Source of the DNA: Rhizobium sp. CF122
GTDB taxonomy: Bacteria > Pseudomonadota > Alphaproteobacteria > Rhizobiales > Rhizobiaceae
Direction: 5' to 3'
DNA: 64,000 nt
Assembly (NCBI RefSeq): GCF_000282035.1
Contig: NZ_AKKA01000072.1
Span: 1-64,000 of the forward strand
Position 1 is the first letter of the stretch, and each line of letters starts with the position of its first letter. Positions 26,718-35,484 of the stretch are shown here, piece after piece. The position numbers and the translations under genes are program-made. The notes below the pieces were generated by a model. The model made no database searches. It saw nothing but the letters and a program-made list of their open reading frames with translations, and was not told the origin of the DNA.

Positions 26718-27422
26718 ATGGATTTCGCTTTTCTCGCTCAAACGATGACTACCCTGCTCAAGGCCGTCCCGATGACCTTGGCTCTGTTTTCCCTATCGGT
26801 TTTCTTTGGTGGCCTTCTAGCGCTCCTGATCGTCTGGATGCGCGTCGGCGGCAATCCGGTGCTGTCGGCGATTGCCAAGGGATACATCTTCGTCTTTCGC
26901 GGCTCGCCGCTGCTGATCCAGATGTTCCTCGTCTTCTACGGCCTTGGCCAGTTCGGTTTCATCCGCTATTCCTTCCTCTGGCCGTTCTTGCGCGAACCGT
27001 TCGTTTGCGCAGTGCTTTCTCTGGCGCTTTGCACCGCAGGCTACTCCGCTGAAATTTTCCGCGGTGGCATTCGCGCCGTCTCGCCACGTGAGATCGAGGC
27101 CGCTCGCTCGATCGGCATGTCCGGCGCGCTGCTCGTGCGCCGCATTCTAGCGCCGATCGCCTTCCGTCACGCGCTGCCGGCCTATTCCACCGAGATCGTC
27201 CTGATGATGAAATCGACCGCGCTCGCAAGCCTGGTCACGGTATGGGAAGTGACCGGCGTGGCGCAGCGCCTGATCTCGCAGACCTACCGGACGATGGAAG
27301 TATTCCTCTGTGCGGCCATCATCTACCTCGTTCTCAACTTCATCATTCTGCAGGCGATGTCCCTGCTCGAGTATTCGCTCTCGCGACACCGCCGTGCGAT
27401 CCCGCCGGCGTTGAAAGCCTAA
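26718..27422 (+). CDS. Amino-acid ABC transporter permease 2 (HisM-like)
   Basis: The 234-aa membrane protein carries [19 protein letters not shown] and an EAA loop ([21 protein letters not shown]), as in HisM. It lies between the first permease and the ATPase gene on the same strand. Five transmembrane segments are predicted by eye. Confidence 0.93.
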   Translation: MDFAFLAQTMTTLLKAVPMTLALFSLSVFFGGLLALLIVWMRVGGNPVLSAIAKGYIFVFRGSPLLIQMFLVFYGLGQFGFIRYSFLWPFLREPFVCAVLSLALCTAGYSAEIFRGGIRAVSPREIEAARSIGMSGALLVRRILAPIAFRHALPAYSTEIVLMMKSTALASLVTVWEVTGVAQRLISQTYRTMEVFLCAAIIYLVLNFIILQAMSLLEYSLSRHRRAIPPALKA

Positions 27423-27451
27423 GAGCGGAACGGACACGATTGGAGCTTTCA

Positions 27452-28228
27452 ATGCCAGGCGTTACCCGACTTTCCGTCCGCAACATCCGCAAGAGCTTCG
27501 GCACGCATGAGGTCCTGCGTGGCATCTCGCTCGATGCTCAGGATGGCGACGTCATCTCCCTGCTCGGGGCCTCCGGCTCCGGAAAATCGACCTTCCTGCG
27601 TTGCATCAACCTGCTGGAGATAGCAACCGACGGCGAGATCTGGGTGGATGGCGAGCAGATCCGCATGATCCACAAGGGCGGCGCGAGCCGCCCCGCAAGC
27701 CAGAAACAGGTCGACCACATCCGCTCGGAACTCGGCATGGTTTTCCAGTCCTTCAATCTCTGGTCGCACATGACGATCCTGCAGAATGTGATCGAGGGGC
27801 CGGTTCATGTCCTTAAGCGTCCGCGCGCCGAATGCATCGCCGAAGCAGAGGTGCTCTTGGAAAAGGTCGGCATAGCCGACAAGCGACATGCCTATCCAGC
27901 GCATCTCTCCGGCGGCCAGCAGCAGCGTGCCGCCATTGCCCGCGCGCTTGCGATGAAGCCGAAGGTCATGCTTTTTGATGAGCCGACCTCCGCCCTCGAT
28001 CCCGAACTCGTCGGCGAGGTGTTGCGTGTCATGCGCGCGCTTGCCGAGGAGGGGATGACCATGTTGGTGGTCACCCACGAGATGAGCTTTGCCCGCAACG
28101 TCTCCAACCGGGTTGTCTTCATGAAGGAAGGCCTGGTCGAAAGCAGCGGTGCGCCGGACGAGATGTTCGGTGGCGGCGCTTCGCCCGCCTTTCGCCAGTT
28201 CATCGGCCATTTCGGAAGCGGACAATGA
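27452..28228 (+). CDS. Amino-acid ABC transporter ATPase (HisP-like)
   Basis: The 258-aa protein contains Walker [11 protein letters not shown]-loop [12 protein letters not shown], signature LSGGQQQR, Walker [15 protein letters not shown] and the switch His in VVTHEMSFA. It energises the two permeases upstream. Its stop overlaps the start of the lyase-like gene (ATGA), which ties import and catabolism together. The ATG at 27452 was chosen because the longer frame would run inside the permease gene. Confidence 0.95.
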   Translation: MPGVTRLSVRNIRKSFGTHEVLRGISLDAQDGDVISLLGASGSGKSTFLRCINLLEIATDGEIWVDGEQIRMIHKGGASRPASQKQVDHIRSELGMVFQSFNLWSHMTILQNVIEGPVHVLKRPRAECIAEAEVLLEKVGIADKRHAYPAHLSGGQQQRAAIARALAMKPKVMLFDEPTSALDPELVGEVLRVMRALAEEGMTMLVVTHEMSFARNVSNRVVFMKEGLVESSGAPDEMFGGGASPAFRQFIGHFGSGQ

Positions 28229-29718
28229 CCGTCACTATCGACACGCGGATCGGCTGGCGCGACGTGGCACGCGTCGCAGCAGGCGAGACGCTTGCGCTTT
28301 CGCCTGCTGCCTGGGCGCGCGTGGACAATGCCAGCCGCATCGTCGAACGGATCGTCGAAACCGGCGTGCGCGCCTACGGCATCAATACAGGCGTCGGCGC
28401 TCTCTCCGATACGGTGGTCGATCGCGCCTCCCAGAGCCGGCTGTCGCGCAACATTATCCTGAGCCATGCCTGCGGGGTCGGCGAGCTGTTGGCGCCGCGC
28501 GAGGTTCGAGCGATCATCGCTGCGCAAATCGCCAATTTTTCGCACGGGCATTCCGGTGTGCGTGCGGATATCATCCGTCATCTGGCGGCATTTCTGGAAC
28601 GGGACTGCGTGCCGGATATCCCATCAAAGGGCTCGGCCGGTTACCTGACACACAATGCCCACACGGCACTCGTCCTGATCGGCGAGGGACGTGCATCGGT
28701 CGCGGGCAGGCGGATGAATGGTCGCGAGGCCCTGAATGCGATCGGCCTTCAGCCGCTCGTGCTCGGTGCGAAGGAAGGATTGAGCCTTGTCAATGGTACA
28801 GCCTGTGCAACAGGTCTAGCCAGTGTCGCCCTGGCACGCGCCGGCCATCTACTCGACTGGGCCGATGCGGTCGCGGCCCTGACGCTGGAGGCGGCAGGGT
28901 GCCAGATGGCGGCTTTTGACGAAGCCGTCTTGGCGCTGCGCCCATCGCGCGGAATCGCGAAAGTCGGCGCTTCGCTGCGACGACTTTTGGATGGTAGCGA
29001 CCTGATCGTAGCAGCGCTCGGAAAGCGGACACAGGATGCACTGAGCCTGCGCTCGGTCCCGCATGCGCACGGCGCTGCACGCGACGTCTTTGATAATGCG
29101 TCCGACGTTGTCGATCGCGAGCTTGCCTCGGTGACCGACAACCCGGCGGTTTCAGGCACGCCCGAAAATCCGGTTGTCTCCTCAGAGGCGCACGCTGTCG
29201 CGCCTGCGCTTTCACAAGCCGCCGACAGCCTGGCGATCGCGCTTGCGCAGATATCGGCCATGAGCGAGCGCCGTATGGACCGGCTCGTCAATCCACTGGT
29301 CAGCGGTCTGCCGCCATTTTTGGCGAGCGATGCCGGCAGCAACTCCGGCTTCATGATCGCGCAATACACTGCGGCGGCGCTGAGCAACGAGAACCGCAGG
29401 CTGGCTGCACCGGCCTCCACCGATGGTGGCCTGACCTCCGGCCTGCAGGAGGACTTTCTTGCGCACCCGACGGCTGCGGCGAACAAGCTTCTCGCGGTGA
29501 CGGACAACGCAGAATATATTCTCGCGATCGAGTTGATGGCCGCCGCCCAGGCACACGACTTCCTCGCGCCAACGGCTGCGCGCGCCAAAGGGACGGACGC
29601 AATCCATAGTGCGGTACGCCATGTCGTTGCGCACTATGGCGACGAACGTCCTCTTGCCGGCGACATAGAGGCGCTTCGGACCCTTATCCGTCACGAAGTG
29701 CCGCCCGAACTGATGTGA
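28225..29718 (+). CDS. Histidine/aromatic ammonia-lyase homologue without MIO motif
   Basis: The 497-aa protein has the HAL/PAL fold signatures [74 protein letters not shown] and [14 protein letters not shown]. The MIO loop is altered: the family sequence GSxGASGDLAPLAH is replaced by [11 protein letters not shown] near residues 135-146, so the Ala-Ser-Gly triad that forms the electrophilic prosthetic group is absent and three residues are missing. The GNFHG block is also changed (SSEAHA). The reading frame is intact, so this looks like a divergent functional paralogue. It is translationally coupled to the ABC ATPase gene and followed by an amine oxidase gene. A simple HutH assignment would be misleading. 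Confidence 0.85.
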   Translation: MTVTIDTRIGWRDVARVAAGETLALSPAAWARVDNASRIVERIVETGVRAYGINTGVGALSDTVVDRASQSRLSRNIILSHACGVGELLAPREVRAIIAAQIANFSHGHSGVRADIIRHLAAFLERDCVPDIPSKGSAGYLTHNAHTALVLIGEGRASVAGRRMNGREALNAIGLQPLVLGAKEGLSLVNGTACATGLASVALARAGHLLDWADAVAALTLEAAGCQMAAFDEAVLALRPSRGIAKVGASLRRLLDGSDLIVAALGKRTQDALSLRSVPHAHGAARDVFDNASDVVDRELASVTDNPAVSGTPENPVVSSEAHAVAPALSQAADSLAIALAQISAMSERRMDRLVNPLVSGLPPFLASDAGSNSGFMIAQYTAAALSNENRRLAAPASTDGGLTSGLQEDFLAHPTAAANKLLAVTDNAEYILAIELMAAAQAHDFLAPTAARAKGTDAIHSAVRHVVAHYGDERPLAGDIEALRTLIRHEVPPELM

Positions 29719-29727
29719 GTATGAGCC

Positions 29728-30888
29728 ATGACAGCTGAATTTGACGTCGCCGTGATCGGGCTTGGCGCCATGGGGAGTGCGGCCCTTTCCTTGCTTGCAG
29801 CGCGGGGCGCCAGGACGATCGGGATCGATGCCTATTTTCCGGCCCATGCGCTCAGTTCCTCACATGGAGATAGCCGCCTCATTCGGCTCGGCTATTTCGA
29901 GGATCCTTCCTATGTACCGCTGCTGCAGCGTGCCTATCGAAACTGGCGCGCTTTAGAGGCCAAGCTTCGCGCAGACATATTGACGATCACGGGCGTCCTT
30001 CAAATTGGCACTGCGGATAGCAAGATCGTTGCGGGAACGCGCGCGTCCTGCAGGATGCATGGGTTACCGCACGAGGTTCTCGACAAGGCGGATATGGCGC
30101 GTCGGTTTCCTGCCTTTCAGCTGGACGATGAGGAAATCGCCGTCCTTGATCCCCAGGGCGGCTATCTCAGACCCGAGGCTGCCGTGATGGGTTATCTCAA
30201 ACTGGCGGCCGAGGACGGTGCGGTCCTTCACTTTGGCGAGCGGGCCACCGCTATCGAGCCGGGGGATGGTGGTGTGACGATCCGTTCTGCTGTCGGCCAG
30301 TATCGCGCCAGGAAAGTCGTGGTCGCCACCGGCTCCTGGATTGGCGAGCTCGTTCCGCAACTGAGAGAGCATGCTGTCCCGATCCGCCAGGTCGTTGCCT
30401 GGTATCAGCCGCGCGACGGGTTCGCGACCCAACCGCAGCGCATGCCCTGTTTCCTGAGGGACGAGGGGATGGAGGGTTCGTATTTTGGCTTCCCGGCAAT
30501 CGGCGTCGATGGCGTGAAGGTCGGCAGGCACGCGCATTTTCGTGAGCCGATCGACCCGAACCAGCCCAATCCGCCGGTCAATGATGCGGACACGGCACTG
30601 CTCGATGGCTTTATCGCCAAGCGCGTGCCTGCCGCCGCCGGGCTACGCGTCAACGCGGTGACATGCCGCTATACGATGCTGCCGAGCGAGGATTTCCTGC
30701 TTGACCTCGTGCCTGGCAATCCGAATGTGGTCATCGCCTCACCCTGTTCCGGGCATGGCTTCAAGTTCACTAGCGTCGTTGGCGAAATTCTCGCCGATCT
30801 GGCACTGGAGGGTGGGACCAGCCTGCCGATTGCGGCCTTCTCTTTCGATGCCATGAACCGCTTCGTCGCGGCTCGAAAACCCGTCTGA
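29728..30888 (+). CDS. MSOX/MTOX-type FAD-dependent amine oxidase (SolA-like)
   Basis: The 386-aa protein has the N-terminal dinucleotide site VAVIGLGAMGSAALSLLA, SHGDSRLIRLGYFEDPSYVPL, and TCRYTMLPSEDFLLD with Cys about 313 at the position that covalently carries FAD in sarcosine and N-methyltryptophan oxidases. PCSGHGFKFTSVVGEIL closes the fold. These enzymes oxidise secondary amino acids, releasing aldehyde or amine and H2O2. It follows the lyase-like gene by 9 bp. The likely substrate is an N-alkylated or otherwise modified amino acid imported by the upstream ABC system. Confidence 0.88.
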   Translation: MTAEFDVAVIGLGAMGSAALSLLAARGARTIGIDAYFPAHALSSSHGDSRLIRLGYFEDPSYVPLLQRAYRNWRALEAKLRADILTITGVLQIGTADSKIVAGTRASCRMHGLPHEVLDKADMARRFPAFQLDDEEIAVLDPQGGYLRPEAAVMGYLKLAAEDGAVLHFGERATAIEPGDGGVTIRSAVGQYRARKVVVATGSWIGELVPQLREHAVPIRQVVAWYQPRDGFATQPQRMPCFLRDEGMEGSYFGFPAIGVDGVKVGRHAHFREPIDPNQPNPPVNDADTALLDGFIAKRVPAAAGLRVNAVTCRYTMLPSEDFLLDLVPGNPNVVIASPCSGHGFKFTSVVGEILADLALEGGTSLPIAAFSFDAMNRFVAARKPV

Positions 30889-30899
30889 TCTCGCTATAA

Positions 30900-30937
30900 G
30901 GGGTCGATTCCGGTGAGGGCGGAACGACGCCCTAAGC
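30900..30937 (+). repeat. Left 38-bp terminal inverted repeat of a Tn3-family element
   Basis: It begins GGGGTCGATTCCGG and ends CGCCCTAAGC. It matches the end at 42659-42696 (reverse strand) at 26 of 38 positions by my alignment, with GGGGTCG and GGGCGGAA and CTAAG blocks conserved. The stop codon of the adjacent tnpA remnant lies within it, as is usual in Tn3 elements. The flanking 5 bp (TATAA) are not repeated at the other ends. Confidence 0.7.
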
Positions 30938-31114
30938 GATTGCCCCTGTGGGCCATAGATATTCGCCGGTCCGGAGGATGTGCGCCCGGCCCAAGCGCGA
31001 GATGTGAGCCGGAAGCTCTGGCGGCACATCAAGACCTTCATTCCGCCGTTCGGTGACAGCATGGCGAAGATGGACAGTGTTCCAGTAGATGATGATTGCC
31101 GTCAGCAGGTCCAG
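30932..31114 (-). pseudogene. Tn3-family TnpA C-terminal remnant
   Basis: The minus strand encodes about 60 residues: LDLLTAIIIYWNTVHLRHAV, then a LPAHISRLGRAHILRTGEYLWP block equivalent to the conserved SPLGWEHIxLTGDYxW end of Tn3 transposases, and a TAG stop inside the terminal repeat. All upstream transposase sequence, including the DDE residues Asp and first Asp/Glu, is gone, replaced by an IS5-like fragment. Confidence 0.75.
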
Positions 31115-31332
31115 CTGACGGTCGGCTGAAACGGCAGGCGGCCACCGGCTACGGTAAGCGTGCGCTGATCGAAACCGCCATCGGGCGATACAAGGCTTCG
31201 ATCGGACGACGCCTGCGGGCCCGATCCTTTCCGGCTCAACAGACAGAGGTCGCCATCGGGTGCGCCGCTCTCAACCGCATGCTGGCATACGGACGCCTGG
31301 AGCCAATCCGCCACCATGACAAACAGACATAA
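31110..31332 (+). pseudogene. IS5-family transposase C-terminal remnant
   Basis: The plus strand encodes ATGYGKRALIETAIGRYK, a RLRARSFPAQQTEVAIG block and LNRMLAYGRLE, the C-terminal signature (Y-x(2)-R-x(3)-E-x(6)-K catalytic Glu region) of IS5-type transposases. The N-terminal two thirds are missing. It abuts the Tn3 TnpA remnant and has no intact ends that I can see. Confidence 0.65.
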
Positions 31333-31474
31333 CAGGCGGCATCAAAGATCGAACTGTGTCGAACTTCGGCTCGGTGCACCAACGCCCCGCTCGATCAAAT
31401 TCGTAACCAATGAATCCTCGAATGAACCCTGCGGTTGACACCTCCGTCATAATCGCGTTACACGAGCAATATAG

Positions 31475-31491
31475 TTGATTAAAAGAATCAA
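31475..31491. promoter_or_regulatory. Iron-responsive (RirA-type) box before the siderophore operon
   Basis: TTGA-N9-TCAA at 31475-31491 matches the rhizobial iron-responsive operator pattern TGA-N9-TCA, about 45 bp before the first gene of the operon. The same pattern sits before the TonB receptor gene. It predicts RirA repression when iron is sufficient. Confidence 0.65.
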
Positions 31492-31533
31492 GTTTTAGAT
31501 TCAATGAACGCAAGAACGGTAAGCTGGAGAACC

Positions 31534-31962
31534 ATGACGTATCGTTTTCTCTCGCCTCGCGATCTAACTCCCACCGAAGAGACCGATCCAAATCGCATTG
31601 ATGTCGTGCTGGGTCAGATTCTAACTGCCGGACGCTGGACGGTTCCCATTCTGGTGGAGAAGAGCGCGCTTTTTGTGATGGACGGCCATCACCGGCTTGC
31701 TGTGGCCCTACGTCTGGGTCTTGAGGCGATTCCCAGCATGTTGCTCGATTATCGCGATGTCCGCGTGGAGGCTTGGCGCGCCGACGAGACAATCACACCA
31801 GACCTCATTTTCGAGATGGCGAAGAGTGGCAGGAAGTTCCCGGTCAAGACCACCCGCCATACCTACTCAGGAGACTTTCCCGAATGTGACGTATCGCTCG
31901 ACGAACTGCGCCATCGGACGGTGCGGCAGCCCGTAGAGATTTCCGATCGGAGGGCCGGATGA
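31534..31962 (+). CDS. SbnI-like ParB-fold L-serine kinase
   Basis: The 142-aa protein has LSPRDLTPTEETDPNRIDVV, TVPILVEKSALFVMDGHHRL and a short C-terminal tail; DGHHR at residues 50-54 is the signature shared by ParB/Srx-fold serine kinases SbnI and SerK. These phosphorylate free L-serine to O-phospho-L-serine, the substrate of SbnA. It is shorter than SbnI of Staphylococcus (no long C-terminal regulatory region). The ATG at 31534 follows GGAGA at proper distance; an ATG at 31504 would add 10 residues. It overlaps the next start (ATGA) and opens the siderophore operon. Confidence 0.75.
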   Translation: MTYRFLSPRDLTPTEETDPNRIDVVLGQILTAGRWTVPILVEKSALFVMDGHHRLAVALRLGLEAIPSMLLDYRDVRVEAWRADETITPDLIFEMAKSGRKFPVKTTRHTYSGDFPECDVSLDELRHRTVRQPVEISDRRAG

Positions 31963-33323
31963 CGCTCCAGCCGGCAACCAAAATCGACAGCGAGCTGTTC
32001 CCGGTCCTTTCGTCACCGATTGCAACTTTTCTCGCGGGGAACACAAGCAAGATGACTGCTTGGGTCGAGCAATATGGCTCGCCCCTCCATCTGATCTGGC
32101 CGTCAGAACTGATGAGGAATGTTCGAACCTTGAAGGACATTCTCGAAAAACACCAAATCGATCACACAATTTTTTTTGGTGCAAAGGTCAATAAATCCTC
32201 CGCTTTGATGGCAGCAGCACTCCGAAGTGGCGCCGGCGTAGATGTGTCGAGCGTCTATGAACTGCGCGATGCAGTACGCGTCGGTGCTGGCGGCCGAGAC
32301 ATTGTGGCAACCGGGCCGGCGAAAAGCAGAGAGTTCCATGAAGAACTTGTTCGCTTGGGTGCATTTATCTCTGTCGACAGCCCGGAAGAGTTGGACGATC
32401 TCCTCAAGCTAATTCCCTCGGATGCGAACGAACAATCTGTCCTTTTGCGAGTGCGTCCAGAAGGGCATGAAAGAAGTCGTTTTGGAATGCCAGAGGAGGC
32501 AATCAGATCATGCCTTCGCCGGATTGCAGGCGATACACATCTGCGTCTGGACGGCTTCCATTTCCATCTTGGCGGATATCGATGGGAAGACAGGGCAGCG
32601 GCAATACGAGAAACTTTCGGCTTGATCGGTGAGGCGCGGGCTTTCGGCCTGTCACCGCGGATGATCGATATCGGCGGTGGGCTGCCGGTCCAGTATGTCT
32701 CGGAAGTGGCCTGGGCAGCGCATCTGGACGATCAGAAGGCGGAGGACTATCGCACGGGAAAAGTGCCGGATTCGTTTTATCCTTACGGGGGTGTGATATC
32801 GGCCGGCCAGTGGCTTCGAGATTTTCTTTCCGCGCAGGCCAACACAAGCCAGAGCATCGCTGATTACTTGCGAGAGCAAAAGCTGACGCTCGCTATGGAG
32901 CCGGGTCGATCCCTGGCTGACCAGGCTGCCCTGTCCGTCTTCCGCATCACCAGAGTCAAGGATATGGGCCGCGGTCACAGCGTGATATTCGTTGAGGGAA
33001 GCAGCTTCAGCGCTTGCGAAACTTGGTTTGCGTCCGAGTTCCTCGTCGATCCCATGCTGGTGCCGATAGCCGAACGGGTGGAACCGCCGAAATCGGTGCG
33101 CGCTTACATCGCCGGGCACAGCTGCCTGGACGAGGATGTGCTGAGCAATCGCTGGCTGAATTTCTCCACAGCACCTCAAGCCGGCGATCTTCTGGTCTGG
33201 GCCAATACGGCCGGTTACCAGATGGACCTTCTGGAGAACGAGTTTCACCGGCATCCCATGCCCAAACGGTTGTGCGTTACGGAAAGCCCAACCGGAGAAC
33301 TATCCGTCAATCCTGACAACTAG
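31959..33323 (+). CDS. SbnH-like PLP-dependent decarboxylase (fold type III)
   Basis: The 454-aa protein is of the diaminopimelate/ornithine decarboxylase class. The Schiff-base lysine is K76 in FFGAKVNKSS; other blocks are GAGVDVSSVYELRDAV, LDGFHFHLGGYRWEDR, IDIGGGLPVQY, AMEPGRSLADQ and GHSCLDEDVL with Cys about 389 completing the dimer active site. SbnH in staphyloferrin B decarboxylates a 2,3-diaminopropionyl intermediate to an ethylenediamine unit. Here it lies between the serine kinase and SbnA-like genes, so the likely substrate is an N-substituted 2,3-diaminopropionate. A plain diaminopimelate decarboxylase role is less likely in this context. Confidence 0.85.
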   Translation: MTLQPATKIDSELFPVLSSPIATFLAGNTSKMTAWVEQYGSPLHLIWPSELMRNVRTLKDILEKHQIDHTIFFGAKVNKSSALMAAALRSGAGVDVSSVYELRDAVRVGAGGRDIVATGPAKSREFHEELVRLGAFISVDSPEELDDLLKLIPSDANEQSVLLRVRPEGHERSRFGMPEEAIRSCLRRIAGDTHLRLDGFHFHLGGYRWEDRAAAIRETFGLIGEARAFGLSPRMIDIGGGLPVQYVSEVAWAAHLDDQKAEDYRTGKVPDSFYPYGGVISAGQWLRDFLSAQANTSQSIADYLREQKLTLAMEPGRSLADQAALSVFRITRVKDMGRGHSVIFVEGSSFSACETWFASEFLVDPMLVPIAERVEPPKSVRAYIAGHSCLDEDVLSNRWLNFSTAPQAGDLLVWANTAGYQMDLLENEFHRHPMPKRLCVTESPTGELSVNPDN

Positions 33324-33334
33324 GAGAGGAAAGC

Positions 33335-34345
33335 ATGCTTCCGACGAATGTGACGCAGTTGATTGGTCGCACCCCGGTTATGTCGATCGAGGTTCCAAGC
33401 CGGAGTTCCGTTTTGGTGTTGAAGATAGAGAAGAACAATCCGGGCGGCTCGATGAAGGATCGAATGGCTCGCAGCATGGTCGTGGCCGCGCTGAAGGATG
33501 GCCGTCTCGGGGCAGGCGGCACTATTGTCGAATCTTCCTCTGGAAACACCGGGATCGGACTGGCGTTGGCGGCCGTGGAGTTCGGGCTCAACTTCATTGC
33601 GGTCGTGGATCATCATGCTGCGCCCGACAAAATCCGCATGATGCGGGCGCTCGGCGCCGAAATCCGTTATGTCGAGGGTGATTTCAAGGAAGACGAAGTC
33701 GCCGTCGTTGCAAGGCAGAGGCTAGCCGCACAGCTGGGAGCGCAGTTGCCGGGCGCCATGTTCATGAACCAGTCCGACAATCCAGCCAATCCCGAGGGCT
33801 ACGCGGATTACGTCGATGAACTGATGGCGCAACTTCCGAACGGTATTGACGCCTTTGTGGGATGCGTCGGGACCGGTGGCTCGATGACCGGCATCTCTCA
33901 GCGTCTGAAACAAAAGATTCCCACGGTCCGCACCATCGCTGTAGAGCCGGCCGGCTCTATCGTCTTCGGGCAGCCAGGACATCCCTATTTCCAGTCCGGA
34001 ACGGGCACGCCGGCGGGCGACGAGGTCGGTAAGGTGCTGGACTACGGTTGCATCGACGAGGGCGTACAGGTGACCGACGTCCAGGCGTTCGAAACCGCGC
34101 GCTATATTGCTCGGCGCAAGGCTCTTCTCGTCGGCGGCTCGACGGGCGGAGCGATTTTCAAGGCACTGGAGTTCATCGCCACCGGCAAGCTTGGCGGTAC
34201 GGTTGTCACAACCGTGGCCGACGGCGGCGAAAAGTATCTCGGCTCCGTCTTTGACGACGAGTGGATGGCAAAGCGTGGGCTCCTCGATCCGTCCATTGCG
34301 GACCAATTGGACACGTGGCTGCTCGGACGGGTCCGCGCGGCATGA
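33335..34345 (+). CDS. SbnA-like PLP synthase (O-phosphoserine-dependent beta-replacement)
   Basis: The 336-aa protein is a cysteine-synthase-fold enzyme with the PLP lysine K41 in NNPGGSMKDRMA, phosphate loop ESSSGNTGIGLAL and GTGGSMTGISQ. SbnA-type members replace the phosphate of O-phosphoserine with the alpha-amino group of an amino acid (glutamate in staphyloferrin B) to form an N-(2-amino-2-carboxyethyl) amino acid. The neighbouring serine kinase supports O-phosphoserine as donor. Which amine is the acceptor here is unknown; lysine would give the rhizobactin skeleton. GGAGAGG precedes the ATG, 11 bp after the decarboxylase. Confidence 0.85.
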   Translation: MLPTNVTQLIGRTPVMSIEVPSRSSVLVLKIEKNNPGGSMKDRMARSMVVAALKDGRLGAGGTIVESSSGNTGIGLALAAVEFGLNFIAVVDHHAAPDKIRMMRALGAEIRYVEGDFKEDEVAVVARQRLAAQLGAQLPGAMFMNQSDNPANPEGYADYVDELMAQLPNGIDAFVGCVGTGGSMTGISQRLKQKIPTVRTIAVEPAGSIVFGQPGHPYFQSGTGTPAGDEVGKVLDYGCIDEGVQVTDVQAFETARYIARRKALLVGGSTGGAIFKALEFIATGKLGGTVVTTVADGGEKYLGSVFDDEWMAKRGLLDPSIADQLDTWLLGRVRAA

Positions 34346-35484
34346 AAGTGACAATTTGTGGGGCCGGACGCACCGGCCATCTGAATGCCGTCCTGTTCAA
34401 GCAACAGGACGGCATAGAGGTGTCCGTTCTGACATCGTCTGCAGATCTCACGAGACGGTGGAGGGAAGGGGAACAGGTCTGGCAGGCGCATATCTCCGAC
34501 GATAAGGTTCTTAAGGGAAAAATCGATCTTGTCGGAACAAATCCCCGGATAGTGCTTGCGGATACGGACCTGGTGGTCGTGACGCAGCCTGCGCAAGCCC
34601 GTCCGGTATTGCTGCAACAGATTGCCTCTCATCTGCCGAGACACAAGCCGGTCTATGTCGGTGCGATACCCGGCTTTTGCGGCTTCGACTGGCTCGCGGA
34701 AAGCGCCTTCAGCGGGCACGACAATGTCGTGATCTGGGGAATGAAGGATGTTCCGCACACTGCCTACAATCTCGCTCCCGGCAGCGAGGTGCGAATGGGT
34801 GGCGCCAAGGCGGAGCTTTACATCGCTCTTCATCGCCGCGAGACGGCGAAGGCAAGAGCCGGACTTCTCGACATGGTAGGCCGGCTATATGAAGCGCCGG
34901 TGACCATGCTTGAAGACTACCTCGAAATCACGCTGACACCCGGGAATGCCCTGATGCATCCGGCTGTGCTCTACGGTCTGCTTGGACCGGGAGCTCCGTG
35001 GCAGCATCGGCCTTTCGATGAGCCGATTTACTGGTGGAGCGATTGCCCGCAGGTCGGCGCGGAAATGCTGGAAGCGTGCGACGCTGAAAACCAGGCCATC
35101 AAGCGTGCCGCCGAAAGGCGCCTAAATATCGACCTCGCTAGCGTCAAGCCCCTCCGGCAGGAGCTTATTGAAGCTTATGGCGACCAGATCGGTGATGACA
35201 GCACCATGTATTCGCTGCTGAGAACCAACAAGGCCTATGCCGGCATTCAGGCGCCGCTTGTTCCGAATTCTCCAGGACCTGGCCTTGTGATCGACCGCGA
35301 TAGCCGGGCGTTCCATGAGGATATCGCCTTCGGTCAGGCGCTTCTATTGGAAATCGCCAAGCGGCTGGACGTCGCGGTTCCTGCCATTGAAACCACCTAT
35401 CATTGGGCAAGAGCCTATCACGGCAATCTATCCCAGCCACCTCTGAACTATGTTCCCGCGAAATGGGCGGAGGCAATCGCATGA
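34342..35484 (+). CDS. Octopine/nopaline-type opine dehydrogenase
   Basis: The 380-aa protein has an N-terminal Rossmann site (VTICGAGRTGHLNAVLF, residues 3-19) and a C-terminal opine-dehydrogenase domain with GNALMHPAVLYG, where H206 occupies the catalytic His position of the octopine dehydrogenase family. Family enzymes reversibly join an amino acid and a 2-oxo acid by NAD(P)H-dependent reduction of the imine. There is no SbnB (ornithine-cyclodeaminase-like) gene here, so this enzyme either adds pyruvate or another oxo acid to an amine of the siderophore, or replaces SbnB by oxidising the opine-like SbnA product. Start overlaps the SbnA-like stop. Confidence 0.82.
   Translation: MKVTICGAGRTGHLNAVLFKQQDGIEVSVLTSSADLTRRWREGEQVWQAHISDDKVLKGKIDLVGTNPRIVLADTDLVVVTQPAQARPVLLQQIASHLPRHKPVYVGAIPGFCGFDWLAESAFSGHDNVVIWGMKDVPHTAYNLAPGSEVRMGGAKAELYIALHRRETAKARAGLLDMVGRLYEAPVTMLEDYLEITLTPGNALMHPAVLYGLLGPGAPWQHRPFDEPIYWWSDCPQVGAEMLEACDAENQAIKRAAERRLNIDLASVKPLRQELIEAYGDQIGDDSTMYSLLRTNKAYAGIQAPLVPNSPGPGLVIDRDSRAFHEDIAFGQALLLEIAKRLDVAVPAIETTYHWARAYHGNLSQPPLNYVPAKWAEAIA

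Noticed and set aside
28225-29718. Plain hutH annotation
   Set aside because: The Ala-Ser-Gly MIO triad is absent, so normal histidase activity cannot be claimed.
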